A stretch of 64,000 nucleotides of DNA from Flavobacteriaceae bacterium (GTDB taxonomy: Bacteria; Bacteroidota; Bacteroidia; Flavobacteriales; Flavobacteriaceae): positions 1-64,000 of the forward strand of contig JANSXF010000020.1 in assembly GCA_024743095.1 (NCBI GenBank), in the 5' to 3' direction. The first letter of the stretch is position 1. Every line of letters starts with the position of its first letter. The position numbers and the translations under genes are program-made. Below the pieces are notes generated by a model, which was not told where the DNA came from, did not search any database, and was given only the letters and a program-made list of their open reading frames with translations. Positions 1-8,237 of the stretch are shown piece after piece.

Positions 1-91
1 CAAACGATTTACCCATAAAGGAATCAAAAAGGTGGAATTGGAGTTCGGATTGCACGCATTGGCCCATAATATGCGCAAAAAAGCGGCATAG
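1..91 (+). CDS. C-terminal end of an IS1182-like transposase (5' cut by window)
   Basis: An open frame runs in from the left edge and stops at a TAG at 89-91. Only 29 residues are visible. They end in GLHALAHNMRKKAA, which I recognise as the usual tail of IS1182-family DDE transposases (the 'FGLHALAHNxRKxA' ending). Catalytic residues lie outside the window, so it cannot be said whether the gene is intact. I could not fix the outer end of the element in the 92-154 interval. Identification rests on a short segment and is therefore moderate. Confidence 0.6.
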   Translation, partial: KRFTHKGIKKVELEFGLHALAHNMRKKAA

Positions 92-154
92 GGCCACTTG
101 GAAAATTTATCCCTTCACCAAAATAGGAAAATTAAGAGGTCAAAGACTCCAAAT

Positions 155-190
155 TAAAAAACCGCCCCATTCTGTGAAATGAGACGGCTT
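155..190 (-). terminator. Rho-independent terminator of the SPOR gene
   Basis: Read on the minus strand, the stop codon of the SPOR gene is followed by a stem made of AAGCCGTCTCATT and AATGGGGCGGTT with a 6-nt loop, then a run of T. The stem closes fully in RNA if G-U pairs are allowed. On the plus strand the same positions would be A-C mismatches, so the hairpin is built for minus-strand transcripts. Confidence 0.75.
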
Positions 191-198
191 CTTTTTGG

Positions 199-570
199 TT
201 AAGATTCTTTTTGCTCAGGTTTTAGGAGCATGGCGTCAGGATATTTTTTCCGAACCTCCAAATACTTTCTTTCTGCCTCCAATTTGGTTTTGAACCGTCC
301 CAACCTCACGCGATAGGTGGGTGATTCAAATTCTATTTTAGAGTACCAATCTGGAAAGTCAATTTCGACTTGGCTCAATAGGTCTTGTGCTTTTTGGTAA
401 TTGCCGAATCCAACTTGGATTTGATAATATCCAGTGTTCGCGTTTACCTTGGCATACAATTTTACCAACTCGTTGATTTTTGGGTCCTGCTGAATCGTTA
501 CTTGCCCGTCTTGGGCAAAAACCTGAGTTGTCAAAGCAATTAGAATTGTGCTAAATACAGCCGTTTTCAT
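199..570 (-). CDS. SPOR domain-containing secreted protein
   Basis: Small exported protein of 123 residues. A signal peptide (MKTAVFSTILIALTTQVFAQ) is followed by about 30 linker residues and a SPOR domain at roughly residues 45-115, with the typical YYQIQVGFGNYQKA and YRVRLGRFKT strands. SPOR domains bind denuded glycan strands of peptidoglycan at division sites; the protein probably acts in the periplasm on or near the cell wall. I start at the ATG at 570 because it opens directly into the signal peptide; an in-frame GTG at 579 would add three residues. It is a single gene, transcribed away from the act operon, with its own promoter and terminator. Confidence 0.8.
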   Translation of the reverse strand: MKTAVFSTILIALTTQVFAQDGQVTIQQDPKINELVKLYAKVNANTGYYQIQVGFGNYQKAQDLLSQVEIDFPDWYSKIEFESPTYRVRLGRFKTKLEAERKYLEVRKKYPDAMLLKPEQKES

Positions 571-603
571 GTTATTCACTCGTTGTATGATTTATGCTTA
601 TTG

Positions 604-631
604 CAAATGTAGATTATTAAAGGTTAACCAA
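604..631 (-). promoter_or_regulatory. Candidate promoter of the SPOR gene
   Basis: On the minus strand TACATTTG (604-611) matches the Bacteroidota -7 consensus TAnnTTTG exactly. A weak -33 match TTGG lies 16 bases upstream (628-631), somewhat close. It lies 34 bases from the ATG. Confidence 0.45.
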
Positions 632-687
632 GTCGAGGGCAAGTTATTTAGAATCTTTATAAATTAAGAGTTATGAATACCTTAAGA

Positions 688-718
688 TTTCAAAAAATGA
701 CTGTATGTCTTACTTTTG
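688..718 (+). promoter_or_regulatory. Candidate promoter of the act-cox operon
   Basis: TACTTTTG at 711-718 fits the Bacteroidota -7 element TAnnTTTG. TTTC at 688-691 lies 19 bases upstream as a one-mismatch -33 element. It would give a leader of about 80 bases before actA. The 571-805 interval holds nothing else I can identify. Confidence 0.5.
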
Positions 719-805
719 TTGCCATTCTTGGCAGGGTAAAAAGCTATTGCTCTCAAACTCAATAGAAAGAATCATGCCAAAGATTTCGATAGAAATTTCA
801 CGAAT

Positions 806-2176
806 ATGAAAAAGGTTTTATACCGCCATCTATTTTCTAAAGTTTTAGGTTTAACTCTCCTATTATTCTCATCATCTTTTTATGCACAGGAAGAAGCCGA
901 GGCTGCGACCGATCCTGCCGCAGAGCAAACTGCAGAGGCTGTTGATGGTGATCCGGTAAAAGGAAAGCAACTTTTTAATCAGAACTGTGCCGCATGTCAC
1001 TCCTTGGACAGGAAAATGACCGGTCCTGCGTTGGCAAATGTGGAAACTAGGCTGGCCGAAGATGAAGGGCTGGACAAAGAATGGATTTACGCTTGGATTA
1101 AAAACAGTCCTGCGGTAATCTCTTCAGGAGATGCTTATGCAAACAAAATTTACGCGGAGTACAATCAGGCGGCCATGACGCCTTTTCCAACATTGTCCAA
1201 TGAGGATATCGATGATATTTTGGCCTATACCGCTGCTCCGCCAAAAGCTCCTGCTCAGGCGGCAGGTGCCACTCCGGCAGGAGGTGAGGGTTCTGGTGGT
1301 TCTAGTTCTGGTATTTCCAATGAGATGATTCTTGGTGCCTTGGCGTTGGTTTTTGGTCTATTGGTCATCATGTTGATCTTGGTGAACAAGACCTTGCGCA
1401 GAATTGCCGAAGCGAACGGTGTTGTGCTGGAAAAGGAAAAGGAAAAGCGTTTGCCCATTTGGAAAGCGTTTGTTCAAAATCAGTTCTTGGTTTTGGTGAC
1501 AGTTGTCTTCTTGTTGCTGGGCAGTGCCTATTTTGCTTACGGATACTTAATGCAGGTTGGTGTAGATCAGGGGTATGCTCCGGTACAGCCAATTCACTTC
1601 TCCCACAAGATTCATGCGGGCGACAACGGTGTTGACTGTAAATACTGTCACTCTTCCGCGAGGGTTTCAAAAACCTCTGGGATTCCTTCCTTGAACGTTT
1701 GTATGAACTGTCACAAATCAATCTACGAATACACTGGTAGTCCAGAAGGTCCATCTGCGGAAGATTTGGCTGCTGGCCATACAAACGAGTTCTATACGGG
1801 AGAAATCAAGAAATTATACAAAGCAGTGGGATGGGATGAAGAAAACCAAAGCTACACGGGTAATACACAGCCGGTGGAGTGGGTGAGGATTCATAACCTT
1901 CCTGATTTTGCCTATTTCAATCACTCACAGCACGTTTCCGTGGCGGGTGTGGACTGTCAAACATGTCACGGACCGGTTGAGGAAATGGAAATTGTTGAGC
2001 AACATGCCCCATTGACCATGGGATGGTGTATCAACTGTCACAGAGAGACCAATGTGAAGGTTCAGGGCAATGCGTATTACGAGGCGATCCACGAGGAGTT
2101 GTCCAAGAAGTATGGTGTTGAGGAGTTGACCGCGGCAATGATGGGCGGTCTGGAATGTGGAAAGTGTCACTATTAA
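806..2176 (+). CDS. actA: Alternative complex III subunit ActA, multihaem cytochrome c
   Basis: Electron-transfer subunit of alternative complex III, the quinol:cytochrome c/oxidase oxidoreductase that replaces bc1 in many Bacteroidota. The 456 residues carry a signal peptide (about 1-28), an N-terminal monohaem domain with CAACH at 61-65, two membrane helices (about 173-195 and 229-251), then five more CXXCH motifs: CKYCH 278, CMNCH 299, CQTCH 384, CINCH 408 and CGKCH 451, the last one residue from the C-terminus. Described ActA proteins are pentahaem, so the N-terminal domain looks like an added cytochrome c module. First gene of the actABCDEF-cox operon; the ATG is followed at once by a good signal peptide. 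Identification is firm from haem pattern and gene order. Confidence 0.93.
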   Translation: MKKVLYRHLFSKVLGLTLLLFSSSFYAQEEAEAATDPAAEQTAEAVDGDPVKGKQLFNQNCAACHSLDRKMTGPALANVETRLAEDEGLDKEWIYAWIKNSPAVISSGDAYANKIYAEYNQAAMTPFPTLSNEDIDDILAYTAAPPKAPAQAAGATPAGGEGSGGSSSGISNEMILGALALVFGLLVIMLILVNKTLRRIAEANGVVLEKEKEKRLPIWKAFVQNQFLVLVTVVFLLLGSAYFAYGYLMQVGVDQGYAPVQPIHFSHKIHAGDNGVDCKYCHSSARVSKTSGIPSLNVCMNCHKSIYEYTGSPEGPSAEDLAAGHTNEFYTGEIKKLYKAVGWDEENQSYTGNTQPVEWVRIHNLPDFAYFNHSQHVSVAGVDCQTCHGPVEEMEIVEQHAPLTMGWCINCHRETNVKVQGNAYYEAIHEELSKKYGVEELTAAMMGGLECGKCHY

Positions 2177-2208
2177 AAATTAAAAGAAGATAATCTCAGA
2201 TATATCGT

Positions 2209-5200
2209 ATGGCATCAAACAAAAAATATTGGAAAAGTGAAGCGGAGTTGAATCCGAACGATTCCATTGTTGAGGCGCTAAGAAACAACGAGTTTACCGA
2301 AGAGATTCCCGTTGATGAATTTTTGGGGGACAAAGAAAATTTGTCCGCCTCTAACACATCCCGCAGGGATTTCTTGAAATATGTAGGTTTCAGTACAGCT
2401 GCAGCAACTGTTGCAGCGTGTGAAGGTCCGGTTCATAAATCTATCCCGTACGTGGTGCAGCCGGACAATATTGTTCCCGGAGTGGCCAATTACTACGCAA
2501 CCACTATTGCGGACGGTTTTGATTTTGCCAGCATCTTGGTAAAGACCAGAGAGGGAAGGCCGATTAAAATTGAAAACAATACCGATGCAAAAGTAAATGG
2601 CAGTGCCAATGCAAGAGTGCAGGCTTCCGTTCTGACTTTGTACGATAGTAAAAGGGTTCAGGGGCCGATGGCCAATGGCGAGCCGGTAGAGTGGAAAGTG
2701 TTGGATGCTACCATGAAAGCGAAATTGAATGCTTTGAAGGGTTCCAGCAAGCAAGTGGTGTTGTTGACGCAGACACACGCCAGTCCGTCCACTGCAAAAC
2801 TAATATCTGAGTTTAAAGCGACATACGGTGACAATGTGAACCATGTGGTTTATGATGCCATTTCTGAAGATGCTGCCCTAAATGCATATAGCAAGGCATA
2901 CGGTGAGCGTGCCTTGGCGGATTATGACTTCGAAAAAGCAGGTTTGATCGTTTCCTTTGGAGCTGACTTTCTTGGTGACTGGCAAGGTGGTGGGTATGAT
3001 TCTGGTTATGCCAAGGGTCGTGTTCCAAGAAATGGAAAAATGTCCAGGCACGTGCAGTTGGAGGCCAATATGTCTCTGACCGGTGCCAATGCGGACAAGA
3101 GGTATCCAATGACCCCTACCCAACAGAAGATTGCTCTTGCCAAATTGTATGGTAAGTTGAACGGTAGCAATGTTGGGGGTGGAACTTCTGATGTGGACGA
3201 AGCTGTTGATAAGGTTGCGGCCGAAATCAAAAAAGCGGGCAGCAAGGCGGTTGTTGTTAGTGGGCTTAATGATGAAAATGCACAGACCGTTGTGTTGGCC
3301 ATTAATAAATTGTTGGGTAGTGAAGCTTTTGATGCCGACAAGCCAAAATATGTTCGACAAGGTGATGTTGCAAAAGTAAACAAGCTTATTGCGGACATGA
3401 ATGCAGGTCGTGTTGGTGCATTGATCATGGATGGCGTTAACCCAGCTTATACATTGCCAAATGCCGATGAGTTCCTAGCGGGGCTTGGACAGGTAGATGT
3501 GTCGGTTGACTTTGCTTTTAATAATGATGAAACTGCTCAGGCTTCTACTTATGTGGCTGCAGCTTCCCATTATTTGGAGTCTTGGGGTGATGCCGAATTC
3601 AAAAAAGGAGAATTTAGCTTAATGCAGCCAGCCATTAGGGAGTTGTTTGATACCAAACAGTTTCAAACAGCACTTTTGACTTGGATGGGCGTTGAGAAAA
3701 CATATTACGAATACATCAAAGAAACTTGGAGTGCTGATGTGCTTCAAGGTGGTTCTTGGAACAAAGCGTTGCAGGACGGTGTTTTTGCCGCTCCATTTGT
3801 AGCTCTCGAAGTTGATAAGGGAACTGTCGCAGAAACTGCATCGGAAGAAGAAGTTCGGCCAGAGATAGTTCCGATTGCTTCTGCAATTCGCTCTTTGGTG
3901 AATTCGACAAGTTCCGGTACCGAGTTGGTGCTGTATTCTAAAACTGGAATGGGTGATGGTCGTCAGGCCAACAACCCTTGGTTGCAAGAATTCCCTGATC
4001 CAATTTCCAGGGTTTCTTGGGATAACTATTTGACTGTTTCCAAAGCAGATGCCGAATCTTGGGGCCTTGAAAACAGTATTGAGGCTGATGGAGGTGTAAA
4101 CGGTAGCTATGTAAAATTGACCGTGGATGGAAAAGTTTTGGAAAATGTCCCAGTTATTATCCAGCCAGGGCAAGCGGTAGGTACTGTAGGTCTGTCTTAC
4201 GGTTATGGTAAGAAGGCCGGTATGCAGGGAGAGATGGCAACAGGGGTCAACGCCTATACTTTGTACAGCAATTTCTCCGATGTGCAATCTGTAATCGTTG
4301 AGAAAACTGGAGGTGAGCACGAGTTTGCTTGTATCCAATCACATAAGACATTGATGGGTAGAGGGGATATTATCAAGGAAACCACCTTGGAGATCTTCAA
4401 TACCAAAGACCACGCTGAGTGGAACCCGATGCCTCACGTAACCTTGAATCACAATGAAATACCTGTGACTTCGCCGGATGCGGATCTTTGGGAAGAATTT
4501 GATAGAAGCGTTGGGCATCACTTTAACCTGTCCATCGATTTGAATGCATGTACCGGTTGTGGTGCCTGTGTTATAGCATGTCATGCAGAGAACAATGTTC
4601 CTGTGGTTGGTAAAGCTGAAATGCGTCGTTCCAGGGATATGCACTGGTTGCGAATTGATAGATATTATTCTTCCGAAGAAACTTTTGAAGAGGATAACGA
4701 GAAGAAGGAAAATATGGATGGCCTTTGGGGTGATCAAGGTTCCCTTGGTGGATTCAGGGAGATGGAAGATCCGTCTGCCAACCCACAAGTGGCCTTCCAG
4801 CCTGTAATGTGCCAGCACTGTAACCACGCTCCTTGTGAAACTGTCTGTCCGGTTGCGGCAACATCTCACGGTAGACAAGGTCAAAACCATATGGCATATA
4901 ACCGTTGTGTGGGTACAAGATACTGTGCCAACAACTGTCCATATAAAGTTCGTAGGTTCAACTGGTTCTTGTACAACAACAACGACGAGTTCGACTTCAA
5001 CATGAACAACGATTTGGGTAAGATGGTAATCAATCCAGATGTTAACGTACGTTCAAGAGGTGTAATGGAAAAATGTTCCATGTGTATCCAGATGACTCAA
5101 AAGACCATTTTGGATGCCAAGAGAGATGGAAGGGTCATCAAAGATGGTGAGTTCCAAACGGCATGTTCTGCAGCTTGTAGCAGTGGGGCTATGGTATTTG

Positions 5201-5334
5201 GGGATATCAATGACCACGATAGTAAAGTGGCGGAGTTGAAGAATGATGACAGAATGTACCATCTGTTGGAACATGTAGGGACAAAACCAAATGTGTTCTA
5301 CCATGTAAAAGTTAGAAACACCAACGAGGCTTAA
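2209..5334 (+). CDS. actB: Alternative complex III subunit ActB (molybdopterin-like plus Fe-S)
   Basis: Large periplasmic Fe-S subunit, 1041 residues. A twin-arginine motif (SRRDFLKYVGF, RR at 52-53) shows Tat export of a folded cofactor protein; the following AACEG puts Cys71 in a lipobox-like position. Residues about 80-740 form a molybdopterin-oxidoreductase-like domain, which in this family holds no molybdenum cofactor. From Cys781 (CTGCGAC) to the C-terminus there is an NrfC-like ferredoxin domain with four cysteine clusters, including CQHCNHAPCETVCP, CVGTRYCANNCP and a closing CSMC with CSAAC. It passes electrons from ActC and ActF towards the haems of ActA and ActE. It sits 32 bases after actA. 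Confidence 0.94.
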   Translation: MASNKKYWKSEAELNPNDSIVEALRNNEFTEEIPVDEFLGDKENLSASNTSRRDFLKYVGFSTAAATVAACEGPVHKSIPYVVQPDNIVPGVANYYATTIADGFDFASILVKTREGRPIKIENNTDAKVNGSANARVQASVLTLYDSKRVQGPMANGEPVEWKVLDATMKAKLNALKGSSKQVVLLTQTHASPSTAKLISEFKATYGDNVNHVVYDAISEDAALNAYSKAYGERALADYDFEKAGLIVSFGADFLGDWQGGGYDSGYAKGRVPRNGKMSRHVQLEANMSLTGANADKRYPMTPTQQKIALAKLYGKLNGSNVGGGTSDVDEAVDKVAAEIKKAGSKAVVVSGLNDENAQTVVLAINKLLGSEAFDADKPKYVRQGDVAKVNKLIADMNAGRVGALIMDGVNPAYTLPNADEFLAGLGQVDVSVDFAFNNDETAQASTYVAAASHYLESWGDAEFKKGEFSLMQPAIRELFDTKQFQTALLTWMGVEKTYYEYIKETWSADVLQGGSWNKALQDGVFAAPFVALEVDKGTVAETASEEEVRPEIVPIASAIRSLVNSTSSGTELVLYSKTGMGDGRQANNPWLQEFPDPISRVSWDNYLTVSKADAESWGLENSIEADGGVNGSYVKLTVDGKVLENVPVIIQPGQAVGTVGLSYGYGKKAGMQGEMATGVNAYTLYSNFSDVQSVIVEKTGGEHEFACIQSHKTLMGRGDIIKETTLEIFNTKDHAEWNPMPHVTLNHNEIPVTSPDADLWEEFDRSVGHHFNLSIDLNACTGCGACVIACHAENNVPVVGKAEMRRSRDMHWLRIDRYYSSEETFEEDNEKKENMDGLWGDQGSLGGFREMEDPSANPQVAFQPVMCQHCNHAPCETVCPVAATSHGRQGQNHMAYNRCVGTRYCANNCPYKVRRFNWFLYNNNDEFDFNMNNDLGKMVINPDVNVRSRGVMEKCSMCIQMTQKTILDAKRDGRVIKDGEFQTACSAACSSGAMVFGDINDHDSKVAELKNDDRMYHLLEHVGTKPNVFYHVKVRNTNEA

Positions 5335-5364
5335 TCAATAAAAGAAGTAACTAGAAGATAAATT

Positions 5365-7116
5365 ATGGCGTCGCATTACGAAGCACCTATTCGAAAGCCC
5401 TTAGTGGTCGGAGACAAAGGATACCACGATGTAACAGTGGACATTGCCCGTCCGGTTGAGGGAAAGGCCAATAAACAATGGTGGATAGTATTTTCCATTG
5501 CATTGGTGGCATTCCTCTGGGGTCTAGGATGTATCATTTATACCGTTTCCACGGGTATTGGGGTTTGGGGACTTAACCGAACCGTTAACTGGGCCTGGGA
5601 TATTACCAACTTTGTATGGTGGGTAGGTATTGGTCACGCAGGTACACTGATTTCAGCTGTACTCTTGCTTTTCCGTCAAAAATGGAGAATGGCGATCAAC
5701 CGTTCTGCAGAGGCGATGACCATTTTCTCGGTTGTTCAGGCAGGTTTGTTCCCGATTATCCACATGGGTCGTCCATGGTTGGGGTACTGGGTACTTCCTA
5801 TCCCTAACCAATTTGGTTCCTTGTGGGTGAACTTTAACTCCCCATTGCTTTGGGACGTATTTGCGATTTCAACATATCTTTCTGTATCATTGGTGTTCTG
5901 GTGGACAGGTCTTTTGCCTGACTTTGCCATGATCCGTGACAGGGCGGTAAAACCATTCCAAAAGAAAATATACAGCTTGTTGAGCTTTGGTTGGACAGGT
6001 AGGGCTAAAGATTGGCAACGTTTTGAGGAAGTCTCCTTGGTATTGGCCGGTTTGGCAACACCACTTGTGCTTTCAGTACATACCATCGTATCGTTTGACT
6101 TTGCTACTTCTGTAATTCCAGGATGGCACACCACCATCTTTCCACCGTACTTTGTTGCCGGTGCGATTTTCTCTGGATTTGCCATGGTGAATACACTTTT
6201 GATCATTATGAGAAAGGTGTGCAGTCTAGAAGCTTATATCACAGTACAGCATATCGAGTTGATGAACATCGTGATCATGATCACAGGTTCCATCGTAGGA
6301 TGTGCCTATATCACGGAGTTGTTCATTGCTTGGTACTCAGGGGTTGAGTACGAACAGTACGCCTTCTTGAACAGGGCTACGGGACCTTACTGGTGGGCTT
6401 ACTGGTCCATGATGACCTGTAACGTATTCTCGCCACAGTTTATGTGGTTCAAAAAATTGCGTACCAGTATCATGTTCTCCTTCTTTATATCTATTGTGGT
6501 AAACATAGGGATGTGGTTCGAGCGTTTCGTGATCATTGTTACCTCATTGCATAGGGATTACCTGCCATCTTCATGGACCATGTTCTCCCCAACATTTGTG
6601 GATATCGGAATCTTTGTTGGAACCATCGGATTCTTCTTTGTGCTGTTCCTATTATATTCCAGAACATTCCCTGTAATTGCACAGGCAGAAGTGAAATCAA
6701 TTATGAAGGCTTCAGGAGAGCGTTATAAAAAATTAAGGGAAGCGGGAAAACCGTTGTACCAGATGCCTTCCAATGTAAACAGAACAGTGACGTATCATGA
6801 GCCGATTACGGACGATGTGTTGATGGGTGAACCTAAGCCAATGGTAGGTGATAAAGTAGGGGTTGATGAATTGCTTAGCGCAGTAGGAACATTTGATTCC
6901 ACTACGGAAACACCGGATGACCTTAAAAAGATTAAAGGAGTAGGCCCGGAAATGGAACGTACCCTGAATGAAATAGGCATATTTACCTATGCCCAGGTCG
7001 CTAGAATGACCGAAAGAGAGTATGATTTGCTGGACTCGATTACTGGAAGGTTCCCAGGGCGTGCACAACGCGATGATTGGGCTGGTCAGGCAAAGTTGTT
7101 AAACGATAAAAAATAA
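5365..7116 (+). CDS. actC: Alternative complex III subunit ActC (NrfD-like) with C-terminal HhH domain
   Basis: Membrane subunit of the NrfD/PsrC family that carries the quinol site. About nine or ten hydrophobic helices fill residues 35-450, with conserved segments such as WWVGIGHAGTLISAVLLLFRQ split over helices, and PIIHMGRPW. The 583 residues exceed a plain NrfD-like ActC. The last part, about 518-575 (DDLKKIKGVGPEMERTL to DDWAGQAKLL), is a helix-hairpin-helix module of the type found at the C-termini of some NuoE-like and L21-like proteins. It would hang on one face of the membrane; its role here is unknown. It is followed after 2 bases by actD. Confidence 0.93.
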   Translation: MASHYEAPIRKPLVVGDKGYHDVTVDIARPVEGKANKQWWIVFSIALVAFLWGLGCIIYTVSTGIGVWGLNRTVNWAWDITNFVWWVGIGHAGTLISAVLLLFRQKWRMAINRSAEAMTIFSVVQAGLFPIIHMGRPWLGYWVLPIPNQFGSLWVNFNSPLLWDVFAISTYLSVSLVFWWTGLLPDFAMIRDRAVKPFQKKIYSLLSFGWTGRAKDWQRFEEVSLVLAGLATPLVLSVHTIVSFDFATSVIPGWHTTIFPPYFVAGAIFSGFAMVNTLLIIMRKVCSLEAYITVQHIELMNIVIMITGSIVGCAYITELFIAWYSGVEYEQYAFLNRATGPYWWAYWSMMTCNVFSPQFMWFKKLRTSIMFSFFISIVVNIGMWFERFVIIVTSLHRDYLPSSWTMFSPTFVDIGIFVGTIGFFFVLFLLYSRTFPVIAQAEVKSIMKASGERYKKLREAGKPLYQMPSNVNRTVTYHEPITDDVLMGEPKPMVGDKVGVDELLSAVGTFDSTTETPDDLKKIKGVGPEMERTLNEIGIFTYAQVARMTEREYDLLDSITGRFPGRAQRDDWAGQAKLLNDKK

Positions 7117-7118
7117 TT

Positions 7119-7646
7119 ATGGCGTCAAAAGTTATACAGGCACTTTACAACGACGATGATGTGTTGATGCATGCCGTAAAAAAAGTTAGGGCAGAGCACC
7201 ATCATATCGAAGAAGTGTATACTCCCTTTCCGGTTCACGGTTTGGATAAGGCCATGGGCTTGGCGGATACACGAATCGCTATCACATCCTTCCTTTATGG
7301 ATGTTTGGGACTAACGGTCGCCGTAGTTATGATGAACTTTATCATGATAGAGGATTGGCCTCAGGATATCGGTGGCAAACCAAGTTTCAGCTACTTGGAG
7401 AACATGCCTGCCTTTGTTCCAATTATGTTCGAGCTTACGGTATTTTTTGCAGCGCACTTAATGGTGATCACTTTTTACCTAAGAAGTAGAATGTGGCCGT
7501 TCAAAAAAGCCGAGAACCCTGATAAGCGTACCACCGATGACCACTTTTTAATGGAAATCGGATTGCACGATAACGAAAATGAACTTGCCGAATTGTTGTG
7601 GGAAACAGGAGCGGTAGAAGTAAAAGTTACAGAAAAGGAGTCTTAA
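7119..7646 (+). CDS. actD: Alternative complex III subunit ActD (DUF3341)
   Basis: Membrane subunit of 175 residues, DUF3341 family. An N-terminal soluble part of about 50 residues is followed by two membrane helices (about 55-80 and 100-122) separated by the loop with WPQDIGGKPSFS. In solved alternative complex III structures ActD packs against the cytoplasmic side of ActC; no cofactor is expected and no cysteines are available for one. It lies between actC (2-base gap) and actE (4-base gap), which fixes its identity. Confidence 0.9.
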   Translation: MASKVIQALYNDDDVLMHAVKKVRAEHHHIEEVYTPFPVHGLDKAMGLADTRIAITSFLYGCLGLTVAVVMMNFIMIEDWPQDIGGKPSFSYLENMPAFVPIMFELTVFFAAHLMVITFYLRSRMWPFKKAENPDKRTTDDHFLMEIGLHDNENELAELLWETGAVEVKVTEKES

Positions 7647-7650
7647 TAAT

Positions 7651-8220
7651 ATGAAGCAATTAGGTAAAATAAGTGTTGTTTTGGTTCTGATGATGTTCGC
7701 TGCTTCTTGTGCGGACAAGAACAGTCCAAACTACCAATTCATGCCAAACATGTACGAACCTGTAGGATATGAAACCTATCAAGGTGTGGACAACGGATTG
7801 TTCCCCGATGGGACCGAGGCCATGTTGCCGCCAGAGGGAACCATTTCCAGGGGATATATGCCCTATGAGTTCGAAAACACTCCGGAAGGTAAGGAATTGG
7901 CAAGATTGAATACAAGTCCTTTGGATTCCTTGAAACAGGAAGAAAATTTGGCAAAAGGGGCAGAGCTCTATGCGATTTATTGTGCTGTTTGTCATGGACC
8001 AAAAGGAGCTGGACAAGGAAATCTTGTGAAAAGAGAAAAAATATTGGGTGTTCCCAGCTACGATGATGCAGCCAGAAATATTACGGTAGGAACCACGTAC
8101 CACACCATCTATTACGGATTGAACTCTATGGGTTCATATGCCTCACAGTTCGCCAATGAGGAAGAAATGTGGCAAGTGTCCGAGTACGTGATGAAATTAA
8201 AGGAAGACCTAACAAAATAA
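7651..8220 (+). CDS. actE: Alternative complex III subunit ActE, monohaem cytochrome c lipoprotein
   Basis: Lipid-anchored cytochrome c of 189 residues. The signal peptide ends in a lipobox with Cys20 (FAASC), so the protein should be tethered on the periplasmic side. A single haem site CAVCH lies at 111-115, followed by GPKGAGQGN; the methionine in GLNSMGSYA is the probable distal ligand. It is the likely exit point for electrons towards a soluble cytochrome or straight to the caa/aa3-type oxidase encoded next. It sits in the middle of the act operon. Confidence 0.92.
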   Translation: MKQLGKISVVLVLMMFAASCADKNSPNYQFMPNMYEPVGYETYQGVDNGLFPDGTEAMLPPEGTISRGYMPYEFENTPEGKELARLNTSPLDSLKQEENLAKGAELYAIYCAVCHGPKGAGQGNLVKREKILGVPSYDDAARNITVGTTYHTIYYGLNSMGSYASQFANEEEMWQVSEYVMKLKEDLTK

Positions 8221-8237
8221 TAGGATAAGAAGAAACT

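Noticed and set aside
155..190. Hairpin considered as the terminal inverted repeat of the IS1182-like element
   Set aside because: Its pairing is complete only as minus-strand RNA with G-U pairs and it is followed by a T-run directly behind the SPOR stop, so a terminator explains it better. A double role cannot be fully excluded.
3619..4338. Long open frame of 239 codons antisense to actB
   Set aside because: It lies wholly within the well-supported actB gene, has no recognisable domain and no promoter, and mirrors the codon use of actB. Several similar antisense frames in other genes were dropped for the same reason.
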